A stretch of 44,334 bases of DNA from an uncultured bacterium (GCA_902788345.1 CADAJP010000009.1:1-44334); one strand, 5' to 3'. Positions 7,821-17,062 are shown, counted from the first letter of the stretch. Numbers and translations: made by a program. The notes: generated by a model from the letters alone, not told the origin.

Positions 7821-8207
7821 ATGAACAAAAAAAGTATTTTAGTAATATTTGCAATATTGATTTTACCCTTAACAGCTTTTTGGTGGCTATCTTCAGGAAA
7901 AAGCTCAATTGCAGATGCAAACACAAATTTACCTCAGGTTATTAAATTTTCATCAACAATGTGCCTTGAATGTAAAGAAGTAGAAAAAATATTCAAAGAG
8001 ATTTTACCAAAATATCAGGATAAAATTTTATACAAAGCAATTATTGTGGACAGCAGAAAAGATATGGATAACAAGCTTATTAAAAAATATAATGTTCAGC
8101 TTGTACCGACAGTGATTATGCTTAATTCTAACGGTAAAATATGTCAGAAGATTGAAGGCGCAGCCTCTAAAGATCAATATGAAACATACATACAGGACTG
8201 TAAATAA
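7821..8207 (+). CDS. Membrane-anchored thioredoxin-fold protein
   Basis: 128 residues. The start is put at ATG 7821 because GGGAG lies 8 nt upstream; a GTG at 7803 would only add six residues. An N-terminal membrane anchor (about 5-23, LVIFAILILPLTAFWW) is followed by a thioredoxin domain. The redox motif is CLEC in SSTMCLECKEVEK, and the cis-proline segment is VQLVPTVIMLN. It should work outside the cytoplasmic membrane as a thiol-disulfide oxidoreductase. The stop TAA shares its last base with the ATG of the CcdA-like gene, so the two are translated together. CcdA then supplies electrons to this protein, as in cytochrome c maturation or disulfide reduction; the final target is unknown. Confidence 0.88.
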   Translation: MNKKSILVIFAILILPLTAFWWLSSGKSSIADANTNLPQVIKFSSTMCLECKEVEKIFKEILPKYQDKILYKAIIVDSRKDMDNKLIKKYNVQLVPTVIMLNSNGKICQKIEGAASKDQYETYIQDCK

Positions 8208-8905
8208 TGGAAGAATTAATCGTTTTATTTTCTGACCAGACAAGCATATATATTTTGCTCGCCGCCTCATTTTTAGGCGGTTTGATTTCTTCAATTTCAC
8301 CGTGTTCATTGTCAATGCTGCCGCTGATTATCGGATATGTCGGCGGATACTCGGAAGAAAAACCGTTGAAAACTTTTGTGCAGATGATATTTTTTGTTCT
8401 TGGCGCAAGTATCGTCTTCTCAATAATCGGAATATTTTGCGCATTGACAGGTAAAATATTTGTAGGCAATCCTTATTTTGCACTTGTTGTCGCTTCCGTA
8501 ATTTTAATTATGGGATTAAATATTGTAGGATTGTTAGATATTCAAATGCCTGCAATTATTAAAGAAATTCCTAAAAATAATTTTAATAACGAATTTTTAT
8601 ATCCGATTCTTTTAGGTGCTGTTTTTGCATTGATAGGAACACCTTGCTCTACTCCGATACTTGCAAGTATTATGGCATTTGCATCTATCGGAGCGAAAGT
8701 ATCACATGCAGTATTGATGCTGTTTTTATTTTCTTTGGGGCAAGGAATCATATTCATTCTTGCAGGGGTTATAACTTCAAAACTCAAAAATTCTGACGGT
8801 AAATTTTATGAATTATCTGAAAAAATAATGAAAATAAGCGGAATTTTGCTAATTTGTGTCGCAATATTCATTTATTACAAAGTTTTCGGAGCATTGATTG
8901 TTTAA
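8207..8905 (+). CDS. ccdA: CcdA/DsbD-type membrane thiol-reductant transporter
   Basis: 232 residues with six hydrophobic segments, the usual size and topology of CcdA. The two redox cysteines are in their expected places: SISPCSLSMLPL in the first helix and GTPCSTPIL in the fourth, both next to prolines as in the DsbD transmembrane family. It carries electrons from cytoplasmic thioredoxin across the membrane, here presumably to the thioredoxin-fold protein encoded directly upstream (TAATG overlap). No cytochrome c or c-type biogenesis gene is in the window, so whether the pair serves cytochromes or general periplasmic disulfide reduction stays open. Confidence 0.9.
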   Translation: MEELIVLFSDQTSIYILLAASFLGGLISSISPCSLSMLPLIIGYVGGYSEEKPLKTFVQMIFFVLGASIVFSIIGIFCALTGKIFVGNPYFALVVASVILIMGLNIVGLLDIQMPAIIKEIPKNNFNNEFLYPILLGAVFALIGTPCSTPILASIMAFASIGAKVSHAVLMLFLFSLGQGIIFILAGVITSKLKNSDGKFYELSEKIMKISGILLICVAIFIYYKVFGALIV

Positions 8906-9014
8906 AAATTTCAATTTGGTGTAAAACATCACACCATTACTTATAAAAAACTCACCCCAAATTCTAATATTCAGAAATTCATATTATATTTATATTTACA
9001 AAAGTTCACAGTTA

Positions 9015-9323
9015 TTATTTTGCAGGGTAAATTTCAATATAATTTTTTAAAATCTCTTTTTGGAAAATATCAGGTAAATTACTATATTCAACAACATCAA
9101 CCAAAAATGGAATATCGCTATCCGATAAAAGACTTTTTAATTCTCCAAGTGAGCATTTTTCATCCCTAAAATCAATTACGGCTAAATCTAAATCACTACC
9201 GTCATGAAAATCTCCTCCTAATCTGCTTCCATAAGCCCATATTGTCGCTTTTGGGCAATAAGCATTAAAGACATCTAATAACATTTGTAAATACTCAGAT
9301 TTTATTGATAAATTACTCACCAT
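9015..9323 (-). CDS. MntA-type minimal nucleotidyltransferase (antitoxin)
   Basis: 102 residues with the full signature of a minimal nucleotidyltransferase: GSRLGGDFHDGSDLDLAV, which is the GS-x10-DxD motif, and a third carboxylate in FLVDVVEY. In HEPT/MNT pairs this enzyme adds AMP groups to a tyrosine of the HEPT partner and so silences it. I use the ATG at 9323 (AAAGG upstream); a TTG one codon earlier is also possible. It overlaps the end of the HEPT gene by 11 bp, so translation is coupled. It is also close to the HI0073 family of uncharacterised nucleotidyltransferases. Confidence 0.88.
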   Translation of the reverse strand: MVSNLSIKSEYLQMLLDVFNAYCPKATIWAYGSRLGGDFHDGSDLDLAVIDFRDEKCSLGELKSLLSDSDIPFLVDVVEYSNLPDIFQKEILKNYIEIYPAK

Positions 9324-9729
9324 CAATAACCTTTTTTAAATTTTTTGCATCAGTTAAAAATTTATCTATAAGTTTTAAAGTATCATTTGCGAATGCAACA
9401 CCATAATTATGAGCAGTATTATTACGATTATCGCGATAAACCATCCAACGATTTACAGCATCTTCATCGATTAAAGAATATTTAAACGCATGACGAAATA
9501 TATCTTTAAAATTTAAACTGTCAACCATTTTCTTTGATGCGAAATACGGCAGTATTTTTTTCTTTAAAAGTTTACCACACTGCTCTAATGTCATTTCAAA
9601 ACCTTTAACCAGAGAATTTCGATACATTTCATAATCAATACTACCTTCTTCAGTAGTTTGTATCATTTCATAAGATTTTTCCAATGTATCAATACATCTT
9701 TGTAAATATTCAGTATTTATATATTCCAT
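9313..9729 (-). CDS. HEPT-domain protein (HepT-type toxin, HI0074 family)
   Basis: 138 residues, all helical. The motif RNNTAHNY (102-109) is the RX4HXY motif of HepT RNases, with catalytic Arg and His and the tyrosine that is modified by AMP. The protein is annotated in many genomes as a nucleotidyltransferase substrate-binding protein. In the toxin order it comes first, followed with overlap by the MntA-like gene, and it has its own promoter (9747-9775) and a GAGGTAAGAG ribosome binding site. Together they form a complete type VII-like toxin-antitoxin pair. Toxicity in this host is not shown by sequence. Confidence 0.85.
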   Translation of the reverse strand: MEYINTEYLQRCIDTLEKSYEMIQTTEEGSIDYEMYRNSLVKGFEMTLEQCGKLLKKKILPYFASKKMVDSLNFKDIFRHAFKYSLIDEDAVNRWMVYRDNRNNTAHNYGVAFANDTLKLIDKFLTDAKNLKKVIDGE

Positions 9730-9746
9730 ACTCTTACCTCAAATAT

Positions 9747-9775
9747 ATAATACCAGAAAATACCACTTCTATCAA
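9747..9775 (-). promoter_or_regulatory. Promoter of the HEPT/MNT pair
   Basis: TTGATA (9775-9770), 17 nt, TATTAT (9752-9747), with a TGG just before the -10. Start expected near 9740, about 10 nt before the ATG at 9729. It lies 14 nt beyond the stop of the helicase gene, so the pair may be transcribed independently. Confidence 0.6.
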
Positions 9776-9789
9776 ATATATTTACCCCC

Positions 9790-12700
9790 TTAGTCGATAG
9801 AGAAGATTTCACGAATATCATCCATTGTAAGAGATTTTGTGATATTTCTGTCAACGGAAATTACGCTGTCAACAAGGTCGCGTTTAACTCCTTTGAGTTT
9901 TTGGATTTTTTCTTCAACGGTGTTCTTTGTAATAAGCCTGTAAACAAATACCTTCTTTGTCTGACCGATACGGTAAGCTCGGTCAGTTGCCTGATCTTCA
10001 ACAGCAGGGTTCCACCACGGGTCATAATGGATAACATAATCAGCACCTGTCAAGTTCAAACCTGTACCGCCGGCTTTCAAACTGATTAAGAATATCGGTA
10101 TGGACGGATCATTATTAAATCTGTCAACTGCCTGTTTTCTGTCTTTTGTTTTACCTGTGAGATATTCATATTTAATACCGGTACGATCAAGCCAATCTTT
10201 TATAATATCAAGCATGTTTACAAACTGGCTGAACAATAATATTCTGTGACCTTCTGATACAATTTCTTCCAGCATAACTTTTAATTTTTCAAATTTACCT
10301 GAAGAAATAACATTCGTTACGCTGTCTTTGTCATAAAGTCTTGGGTGGCAGCAGATTTGACGCATTCTGAGTAATGCCGAGAATATCGACATTCTGCTCT
10401 TTTCAAGTCCGTTTTGCTCAATTGATTTGAATAATTCTTCTTTGGTAGAATCAAGAACTTGCAGGTAGAAATCTCTTTGATCATCTGTAAGTTCGCAGTA
10501 TGCAACGTTTTCGACCTTATCAGGCAAGTCTTTTGCAACATCTCGTTTCATACGGCGTAAAATAAACGGATAAATTTGTAATTTAAGACGTTTTTCAACA
10601 ATTTTGTCATGGCGTTCCATAATCGGATTAACATATTTTGAGTTGAAATCGCTCATTGAGAACAAAAATCCCGGCATAAGAAAATCAAATACACTCCACA
10701 GTTCTTCGAGTTTATTTTCAATAGGAGTACCGGAAAGGGCAAGTTTATGATCTGCCTGCAGCTGTTTTACAGCCATTGCCGTCTGTGAAGTTGAATTTTT
10801 GATATTTTGAGATTCATCTAATATGATATATCTGAAATTAATATCTTTTAATTTTGCAATATCACGCCTTACCAATGCATAACTTGTGATTACAACATCA
10901 TAATCATTAATTTTTTTGAAAAACTGCTTTCTTTCTCCGCCCTGCAATTTTAAACAGGTTAAATCAGGTGCAAACTTTTGAATTTCACTTTCCCAGTTAA
11001 ATACAACCGTTGTCGGTGCAATAACCAAAGTCGGACAAGGACCGTCAACTTCTTTTGCTTTTTGGATAGCTGTCAGAGCCTGCAGAGTTTTACCTAAACC
11101 CATATCATCTGCTAATATTCCGTTCAAACCGTATTTATACATGAACCATAACCAGCCGAAACCTTTTAGCTGATATTCACGGAAGTCAGCATTTATACCC
11201 TTCGGCAGTTCAAGGTTTTCAGAAGTCGAGAAGGTTGACATTTGTTCCCAAAATTCTTTAAATCTGTCGCTTAAAATAAGCTCTACCCCAATATTTTTAA
11301 GCTCATTAATCAAACCTGCACGGAAAGTTTTAACAGTAAAACTGTTATCTTCATTTCTGTAAACATCAAATGAATTAAATGTTTTCATCATTGCATAGAT
11401 GCTCTGAACAGGATATTCAACAAAACCGTTACTTCTTATTCTTGAATATTTTTCATCTTTTTGTGCAGTTTCATAGATTTCTTCAAAATCTATAATCTCA
11501 TCCCCAACCTGACCGTAAACAGAAACATCAAAACTATCAGACTGATCTTCTGAAAAGTCAATTTTTGCACACAATTTAAACGGATTATCCATTATTTTGA
11601 AGAAAGACATATCATCTTTTTCTTCAAATTTCCAGCCTTCACCTGCCTGTTTTAAGTAATAATTGTAAAAATCGATTGCGGTTTCTTTTTCCAAAGCCAG
11701 ATTATTTGTCTGCATCGGAATAAATTTACAAGCCAAAAGCATTGCATAGGCTTCATTTTCGTGTTTAATGTTGCGTTTTACCCAATATATAACATCGTCC
11801 TCACCTTTTTCACCATTCTTTTTTACTGTGATATAAGGTAATTTATCACCTGCAGTTTTGGAATAAGGAACTCTCACACCGTCATATTCAAAATTTAATT
11901 CAGCTTTAAGGCTTTGGTCATAGTCAATGCCCATTGTTACGACATTTATAGGCGGACGCTCCTCAAGCATAAGTTTTGAAATCTTTTCATCAACCACAAC
12001 ATCCATAACTTCACGAAGTTTTGGTAAGTCTTCATAAATAAATTTTCCGCACTCTGCATCTTTTAAATCAGTAAATGATGATTTTGTAATACTTTGGGGA
12101 AGTGACTGAATCGCAACATTTGTCGGGAACATAACATTTTTGTATCTTCCCCACTTTAAGTGCCTTGAAAAATATCTTACTTCTTCAAACGGATATACAT
12201 CATCTCTGTCCGGTCTTTGCCATTCAAGAGATAAAAGAAGCGTACCGGGAGTTTGAGAAGCATTTACATATAAAACCAGCTTCCATTCTTCATCAGTAAA
12301 CTTTAATCTTTCTTTGGTTCGTTCATCCAAAACTTCATCAGCTTTTGCCAAAAGTGAAAATACAGAACCAAATTTGGCAATAGGAATATCGTACCAGCCG
12401 GCTTTTTTATCCTGTCTTGATATTTGCAAAAGCTCTTTAAATATTAAAAGCTCGACTTTTTGAGATTCATTTAATTCAAAACTTTTATCTTTTCTTTGTG
12501 CTTCAAGTACCGCACGCAAAATAGGTTCTATCTGTCTTATAACCTTGCCGGTTTCTCTTGAACGCACCAACACAGAAAAGAAATTTGCCTTTCTTTTTGC
12601 ATTGAAATGGAAAATATAATTTCCCTGCGGTTCTTCTGTTAACTGGGTATTTTCATCAGGAAAATCAAATTCCATACCGAATTTTGTAGAAAGCCAATCT

Positions 12701-12984
12701 TCATAAGCATGAGCATCAATAGCTTTGAGTGCAACCGCAACTGCATGCTTGCACCATTCATCCTTTAACGGACAATTACAACGAGCTTCAACCTTATTCT
12801 TTTTAAAGATTAAATCAGTATTATAATGATCTTGGAAATTGCCTTTCACCTTACCCATATAAAAATTCTTTTCAGGGTAATTGTCAAATACCATATCTTT
12901 TGTATGATATTCGTAACCTCTGCGCCAATTCCCAGGACCTGCCTGCTCTTTTACATATTTGTAGTTAAAACCTGTTGTACTCAT
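9790..12984 (-). CDS. SWI2/SNF2-family helicase with N-terminal SWIM zinc finger
   Basis: 1064 residues, typical for bacterial SNF2 proteins. A SWIM zinc finger lies near the N-terminus (Cys69, Cys71, Cys78, His80 in CNCPLKDEWCKH). A long middle region follows, then the two RecA-like lobes from about 600. The lobes contain Walker A DDMGLGKTLQ (about 628), the Walker B box as DESQ instead of DEAH (about 723), GTPIENKLEELWS, LLFSQFVNMLD, and the final pair GGTGLNLTGADYVIHYDPWWNP and QATDRAYRIGQ. Such ATPases move along double-stranded DNA and remodel DNA-protein complexes; some act with RNA polymerase (RapA-like). No nuclease or methylase neighbour points to a defence island, although a toxin-antitoxin pair follows. 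It has a consensus promoter and an unusual structured leader without Shine-Dalgarno sequence. Confidence 0.93.
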   Translation of the reverse strand: MSTTGFNYKYVKEQAGPGNWRRGYEYHTKDMVFDNYPEKNFYMGKVKGNFQDHYNTDLIFKKNKVEARCNCPLKDEWCKHAVAVALKAIDAHAYEDWLSTKFGMEFDFPDENTQLTEEPQGNYIFHFNAKRKANFFSVLVRSRETGKVIRQIEPILRAVLEAQRKDKSFELNESQKVELLIFKELLQISRQDKKAGWYDIPIAKFGSVFSLLAKADEVLDERTKERLKFTDEEWKLVLYVNASQTPGTLLLSLEWQRPDRDDVYPFEEVRYFSRHLKWGRYKNVMFPTNVAIQSLPQSITKSSFTDLKDAECGKFIYEDLPKLREVMDVVVDEKISKLMLEERPPINVVTMGIDYDQSLKAELNFEYDGVRVPYSKTAGDKLPYITVKKNGEKGEDDVIYWVKRNIKHENEAYAMLLACKFIPMQTNNLALEKETAIDFYNYYLKQAGEGWKFEEKDDMSFFKIMDNPFKLCAKIDFSEDQSDSFDVSVYGQVGDEIIDFEEIYETAQKDEKYSRIRSNGFVEYPVQSIYAMMKTFNSFDVYRNEDNSFTVKTFRAGLINELKNIGVELILSDRFKEFWEQMSTFSTSENLELPKGINADFREYQLKGFGWLWFMYKYGLNGILADDMGLGKTLQALTAIQKAKEVDGPCPTLVIAPTTVVFNWESEIQKFAPDLTCLKLQGGERKQFFKKINDYDVVITSYALVRRDIAKLKDINFRYIILDESQNIKNSTSQTAMAVKQLQADHKLALSGTPIENKLEELWSVFDFLMPGFLFSMSDFNSKYVNPIMERHDKIVEKRLKLQIYPFILRRMKRDVAKDLPDKVENVAYCELTDDQRDFYLQVLDSTKEELFKSIEQNGLEKSRMSIFSALLRMRQICCHPRLYDKDSVTNVISSGKFEKLKVMLEEIVSEGHRILLFSQFVNMLDIIKDWLDRTGIKYEYLTGKTKDRKQAVDRFNNDPSIPIFLISLKAGGTGLNLTGADYVIHYDPWWNPAVEDQATDRAYRIGQTKKVFVYRLITKNTVEEKIQKLKGVKRDLVDSVISVDRNITKSLTMDDIREIFSID

Positions 12985-13011
12985 CTATAAGGAGTAATCG
13001 CTTTCTTTCTC

Positions 13012-13065
13012 AAGGGTGTGTAAACATCTATATATAGAACCAACTATCTATAACCTTTCACCCTT
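13012..13065 (-). promoter_or_regulatory. Nested hairpin in the leader of the SNF2 gene
   Basis: The outer arms AAGGGTG (13012-13018) and CACCCTT (13059-13065) are exact complements. Inside them TATATATAG (13029-13037) and CTATCTATA (13044-13052) pair with one mismatch around a 6-nt loop. The structure fills most of the ~83-nt leader between the promoter and the ATG at 12984. The sequence right before the ATG (CTCCTTATAG) has no Shine-Dalgarno match. Could be a translational control element; no known riboswitch class is recognised. Confidence 0.45.
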
Positions 13066-13073
13066 CGTTTTTA

Positions 13074-13101
13074 ATTATACAAATAATCAAAAACATGTCA
13101 A
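13074..13101 (-). promoter_or_regulatory. Consensus promoter of the SNF2 helicase gene
   Basis: Perfect TTGACA (13101-13096), 16 nt, perfect TATAAT (13079-13074) on the reverse strand. Start expected near 13067. It lies just past the lepA stop codon (13126). Confidence 0.8.
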
Positions 13102-13125
13102 GAGGGTAAATTAAGCAAAACAATA

Positions 13126-14928
13126 CTACTCTTCTTCAAGACTTAAAATAGCCATGAATGCTTCCTGCGGAATTTCTACACTTCCGACAGATTTCATTCG
13201 CTTTTTACCGCGTTTTTGCTTTTCTAACAATTTTCTCTTACGGGTAATATCACCGCCGTAACATTTTGCAAGCACATTTTTACGCATAGCTTTAATATTT
13301 GTTCTTGCAATAATTCTTCCGCCGACCGCTGCCTGAATAGGTACTTCAAAAAGCTGTTTCGGGATAATTTCTTTCAGCTTTACGGTAAGTTTTTGCCCGA
13401 TATAATAAGCACTATCCGTATGACAAATAACTGAAAGTGCATCCACAACTTCACCGGAAAGCATTATGTCAAGTTTTACAAGATTTGAACGTTTGTATCC
13501 GCAAAACTCATAGTCCATGCTCGCATAACCCTTTGTGCGTGATTTTAACTGATCATAAAAATCGGTAATAACTTCACTTAACGGAATTTCATAAGTTAAA
13601 TCAACACGAACTTTATCAAGATATGTCATATTAATAAAAATGCCGCGTTTAGATTGTGCCAAATCCATTAAAGTTCCGACATAATCGTTCGGTGCAAGTA
13701 TCTGAACTTTTACATAAGGTTCTTCAATAAAATCTCTATACTGTGCATCCGGTAAGTTTGACGGATTATCAATATCTAATACTTCACCGTTTGTTTTATG
13801 AACTTTATAAACAACTGATGGTGCTGTTGTAATCAAAGACAAGTCATATTCTCTTTCAAGTCTTTCCTGAATAATCTCCATATGAAGCATACCCAAAAAA
13901 CCGCACCTGAACCCAAACCCCAAAGCATTTGATGTTTCAGGTTCAAAAGTAATAGAACTGTCATTAAGTTTTAATTTTTCGAGTGCTTCTTTTAAATCCG
14001 CATAGTCCTCATTATCAACAGGATATAAGCCCGAAAATACCATTGGCAGAGCTTCTTTATAACCTTCAAGAGCTTCAGAAGCCGGATTTTCGATGGTTGT
14101 AAGAGTATCACCGACAAACCTTGTCAATTCTTTTATTGAACCCGCAAAATAACCTACATCACCGCAGGTTAATTTTTTTACGGGAACTCTTTGAGGATTT
14201 TGATAACCCAATTCCACAACTTCACACTCTTTTCCGGTTGCCATAAATTTGACTTTATCACCCTGATTTATTGAACCGTCAACTACTTTAAAATAGCAAA
14301 CCGTACCCAAATACTGATCGTAAACACTGTCAAATATTAATGCTCTTAACGGCTTATCGGAGTTATCTTCAGGGGCAGGAATATAATCAACAATAGCCTC
14401 TAATACTTCTTCAATACCAATGCCTGTTTTGGCACTGACAGGAATTGCAATAGATGTATCCAAGCCCAAAATTTCCTCAATTTCCTGTTTAACTTTTTCA
14501 ACATCAGCAGACGGCAAATCTATTTTATTTATAACAGGAATAATCTCTAAATCCTGCTCAATAGCAAGATAAACATTTGCCAAAGTTTGAGCTTCAACAC
14601 CCTGAGTAGCATCAACAATTAACAAAGCACCTTCACAGGCAGCAAGAGAGCGGGAAACCTCATAAGAGAAATCAACGTGTCCGGGAGTATCAATAAGATT
14701 AAGTTCATAATCTTTGCCGTCATGAGCCTTATAGTTCATTCTTGCAGCATTCAATTTTATAGTAATCCCTCTTTCACGCTCAATATCCATAGAATCAAGC
14801 AGCTGCTCCTGCATATCACGCTGCGAAACCGTACCTGTTTTTTCAAGTAAACGGTCTGCCAGTGTTGATTTTCCGTGGTCAATGTGGGCAATTATACAAA
14901 AATTTCTTACATTATCTCTTGTTGTCAT
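13126..14928 (-). CDS. lepA: Elongation factor 4 (LepA), ribosome-associated GTPase
   Basis: 600 residues, full length. The GTPase motifs are all there: [10 protein letters not shown] (about 13-22), [16 protein letters not shown] (about 82), NKIDLPSAD (about 136) and SAKTGIG. The EF-G-like domains follow, then the LepA-specific end with [24 protein letters not shown] sequence (here [20 protein letters not shown]). LepA acts on ribosomes, in initiation and back-translocation under stress. The ATG is preceded not by a Shine-Dalgarno sequence but by TATAAT 6 nt upstream, so the mRNA may be leaderless. A small secreted protein gene lies 55 nt upstream and the SNF2 gene downstream. Confidence 0.97.
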   Translation of the reverse strand: MTTRDNVRNFCIIAHIDHGKSTLADRLLEKTGTVSQRDMQEQLLDSMDIERERGITIKLNAARMNYKAHDGKDYELNLIDTPGHVDFSYEVSRSLAACEGALLIVDATQGVEAQTLANVYLAIEQDLEIIPVINKIDLPSADVEKVKQEIEEILGLDTSIAIPVSAKTGIGIEEVLEAIVDYIPAPEDNSDKPLRALIFDSVYDQYLGTVCYFKVVDGSINQGDKVKFMATGKECEVVELGYQNPQRVPVKKLTCGDVGYFAGSIKELTRFVGDTLTTIENPASEALEGYKEALPMVFSGLYPVDNEDYADLKEALEKLKLNDSSITFEPETSNALGFGFRCGFLGMLHMEIIQERLEREYDLSLITTAPSVVYKVHKTNGEVLDIDNPSNLPDAQYRDFIEEPYVKVQILAPNDYVGTLMDLAQSKRGIFINMTYLDKVRVDLTYEIPLSEVITDFYDQLKSRTKGYASMDYEFCGYKRSNLVKLDIMLSGEVVDALSVICHTDSAYYIGQKLTVKLKEIIPKQLFEVPIQAAVGGRIIARTNIKAMRKNVLAKCYGGDITRKRKLLEKQKRGKKRMKSVGSVEIPQEAFMAILSLEEE

Positions 14929-14934
14929 AAGCAG

Positions 14935-14963
14935 ATTATATATGAAAGAAAATCCCAGAGCAA
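14935..14963 (-). promoter_or_regulatory. lepA promoter, -10 box 6 nt before the start codon
   Basis: TTGCTC (14963-14958), 17 nt, TATAAT (14940-14935) on the reverse strand, then 6 nt to the ATG at 14928. The expected transcription start coincides with the start codon. No Shine-Dalgarno sequence is present between them. Confidence 0.5.
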
Positions 14964-14983
14964 GAACCTGCGTTAGTTAACAA

Positions 14984-15379
14984 CTAGTTATAATATGTCA
15001 CACCATTTGAAACATAAGATCTTCTTGGTCTTATAGTATAATTTTTATCAAATCTTGAAATGGTATTGACTGTTCTTGCAACATTTTGAGCCGGAATATT
15101 ATAGTTTGCAATCTGCGGTTGATTATTACATGCTCTGCATGGAGTTCTTCTGTAAGAATAAGGGTAAGGCATAGCAGGTCTTGAATAACGGCGTCTATAC
15201 ATATTTCCGTTATCATAGCCATACACCTTGCGAGCCCTTTGAACAGATATAGGTGCATGCCAGCCTTGTGAAACTGATACAGGAGCTCCGGCATTGTTAT
15301 AACGAACTACTGTAGTAGAAGCATTTGCCCCTAAAGTTGTTATAAACAAACATAATACCGTTAAAATAAATTTTTTCAT
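14984..15379 (-). CDS. Small secreted Arg/Tyr-rich protein, unknown
   Basis: 131 residues with a clear signal peptide (MKKFILTVLCLFITTLGANA). The mature part is strongly basic and rich in Arg, Tyr, Asn and Pro (for example MYRRRYSRPAMPYPYSYRRT), with one CRAC motif in TPCRACNN. AGGGGA lies 7 nt before the ATG. No family is recognised. The composition resembles small basic surface or matrix proteins that bind polyanions, but this is only a compositional argument. It stands upstream of lepA, separated by 55 nt that hold a lepA promoter. Confidence 0.7.
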   Translation of the reverse strand: MKKFILTVLCLFITTLGANASTTVVRYNNAGAPVSVSQGWHAPISVQRARKVYGYDNGNMYRRRYSRPAMPYPYSYRRTPCRACNNQPQIANYNIPAQNVARTVNTISRFDKNYTIRPRRSYVSNGVTYYN

Positions 15380-15468
15380 AAATATTCCCCTAGGTTACAC
15401 TTGTTATAAGTACCATGATTTCAAACATTTTGCTACTTTTATAGTAATTATTTTACTTTTCTTAATAC

Positions 15469-16206
15469 TTATATCAATTTTAAAACCGCACTATGTCTTA
15501 AATTTGTACGATTTTCTTTTCTGTATGAATAAAAATATTCATTATTACAACATGTACAATAAGGGCAAATATCAACTTTTGTAATCCCCAGTTCAACTAG
15601 CTGTTTTTTATTAATATTTTTCAAATCAACATAAATTTTGCCATCAATAACTTTATACAAGTCTTCAAAATCTTTTACCGTTTTTTTTAGCTGTGTAAAA
15701 ACTTCTTCTCCGACATTATAGCAATCAAAACAAATTGCAGGACCTATCAGCGCAGCTATATTTTCAACATTTGAATTAAAATCATTTATAAGCTTTTTTG
15801 CCGTAATTGAAACAATACTTTGTGCTGTACCTTTCCAGCCGGCATGCACAACTGCACCTATGTTTTGTTTTTCGTCATACAAAATTATCGGAGTACAATC
15901 TGCAAAATTTAAAAATACTGCCTGCTTTTTGTTTGTCAAAATTATCGCATCCGTATCAGGATATGCCGAAATATTTTCCTGTGCAATTTGAATATTTGCA
16001 CTATGGGTCTGAACAGGACAAATCAAATCATTTTCTTCTACACCCAGATAAGATGCCATTATTTTTTTATTTTTTTCAATTTCAGAATTTAAAAATTCCG
16101 ATTTATCACATATACATATTTCTCTTGTTGTAAAAAACGCCTGCACATTTTTAATTAAATCAGATTTTAGGATTTTTTTATTATCAACCTTATCAAAATA
16201 AAACAT
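15469..16206 (-). CDS. pgeF: Polyphenol oxidase/laccase-domain purine nucleosidase family (YfiH/PgeF)
   Basis: 245 residues, standard size. The metal-site motifs of the family are visible: PVQTHSANI (His), NFADCTPIILYD (Cys) and AVVHAGWKGTAQ (His), with IGPAICFDCYNVGEEV and a C-terminal CPYCTCCNNEYFYSYRKEN. Family members (PgeF, FAMIN/LACC1) act as purine nucleoside phosphorylase and adenosine deaminase, and PgeF also edits L-Ser misincorporated in peptidoglycan. It has an AGAGG ribosome binding site and follows prmC by 12 nt, at the end of the licD-tagF-prmC run. Confidence 0.92.
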   Translation of the reverse strand: MFYFDKVDNKKILKSDLIKNVQAFFTTREICICDKSEFLNSEIEKNKKIMASYLGVEENDLICPVQTHSANIQIAQENISAYPDTDAIILTNKKQAVFLNFADCTPIILYDEKQNIGAVVHAGWKGTAQSIVSITAKKLINDFNSNVENIAALIGPAICFDCYNVGEEVFTQLKKTVKDFEDLYKVIDGKIYVDLKNINKKQLVELGITKVDICPYCTCCNNEYFYSYRKENRTNLRHSAVLKLI

Positions 16207-16218
16207 ATAAGACCTCTT

Positions 16219-17058
16219 TTACACAACAAATTTGGCAGAAATTACTCTGTCTATATCGGCTAAATCCTTTGTTATTTCAATATCAACAAAACCTGCCTGT
16301 ATAAATAAATCTTTTACCAAATCACTTTCACCAATTCCTAACTCAAAAAGCAAATATCCGCCGTCATTTAGAAATTTCGGAGCTTCTTTAATAATTTTTT
16401 CATAAAACTCTATACCCTTTTCATCTTTTGTATAAAGTGCTATATCGGGTTCATATTTAACTTCTTTTTGTATATTTTTCTTTTCAGACTGAGGAATATA
16501 CGGCGGATTTGAAACAATTACATCAAACTTTTCATCTTCTCTTATTTTTGAAAATAAATCAGATTTTCTGAATAATGCACGGTTAAACAGCTTCAATTTT
16601 TCCATATTTTTATATGCGGTTTCCAATGCTTCAAATGAAATATCCGCACCGATTACGGTTGCATTTGTCAATTTTGCAATCATACAGGCTATACACCCGG
16701 AACCCGTACACATATCAAGAATTGTTTTATAATCATTATCATTAATTATTCTGATTGCTTTACGAACCAAAATTTCTGTTTCATCACGCGGAATTAAAAC
16801 AGACGGATTTACGATAAATTTTTCACCCATAAAATCAGATTCACCGATTATATACTGTATAGGCTGTCTTGTAGAGGCTCTTAATTTTGCTTTTTGCTCC
16901 ACAATTTTTAACTTTTCTTCAGCAAGTTTTTTACCCGATATAATATCTATCAAACTATATCCGGCAAAATATTCTATCAACATTCTGACTTCTATATTTG
17001 CCTCATTTTGTTCAATACCTGCATCTGTTAAAATTTTTACTATATCCTGTATAAGCAT
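16219..17058 (-). CDS. prmC: Peptide chain release factor N5-glutamine methyltransferase (PrmC)
   Basis: 279 residues. The methyl donor pocket reads ILDMCTGSGCIACMIAK and the catalytic motif is VSNPPYIPQSE (NPPY), which together with PIQYIIGESDFMGEKF and PSVLIPRDETEILV is diagnostic for PrmC/HemK. It methylates the GGQ glutamine of release factors RF1 and RF2. The N-terminal helical domain (about 1-70) that binds the release factor is present. The gene starts 4 nt after the glycerophosphotransferase gene, with a short TAGG ribosome binding site formed by the end of that gene. Confidence 0.95.
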   Translation of the reverse strand: MLIQDIVKILTDAGIEQNEANIEVRMLIEYFAGYSLIDIISGKKLAEEKLKIVEQKAKLRASTRQPIQYIIGESDFMGEKFIVNPSVLIPRDETEILVRKAIRIINDNDYKTILDMCTGSGCIACMIAKLTNATVIGADISFEALETAYKNMEKLKLFNRALFRKSDLFSKIREDEKFDVIVSNPPYIPQSEKKNIQKEVKYEPDIALYTKDEKGIEFYEKIIKEAPKFLNDGGYLLFELGIGESDLVKDLFIQAGFVDIEITKDLADIDRVISAKFVV

Positions 17059-17062
17059 AAAC

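Noticed and set aside
8917..8936. Hairpin TGGTGT/ACACCA after ccdA as a terminator
   Set aside because: Six-bp stem with 8-nt loop and no T-run after it on either strand. I see no convincing terminator in 8906-9014.
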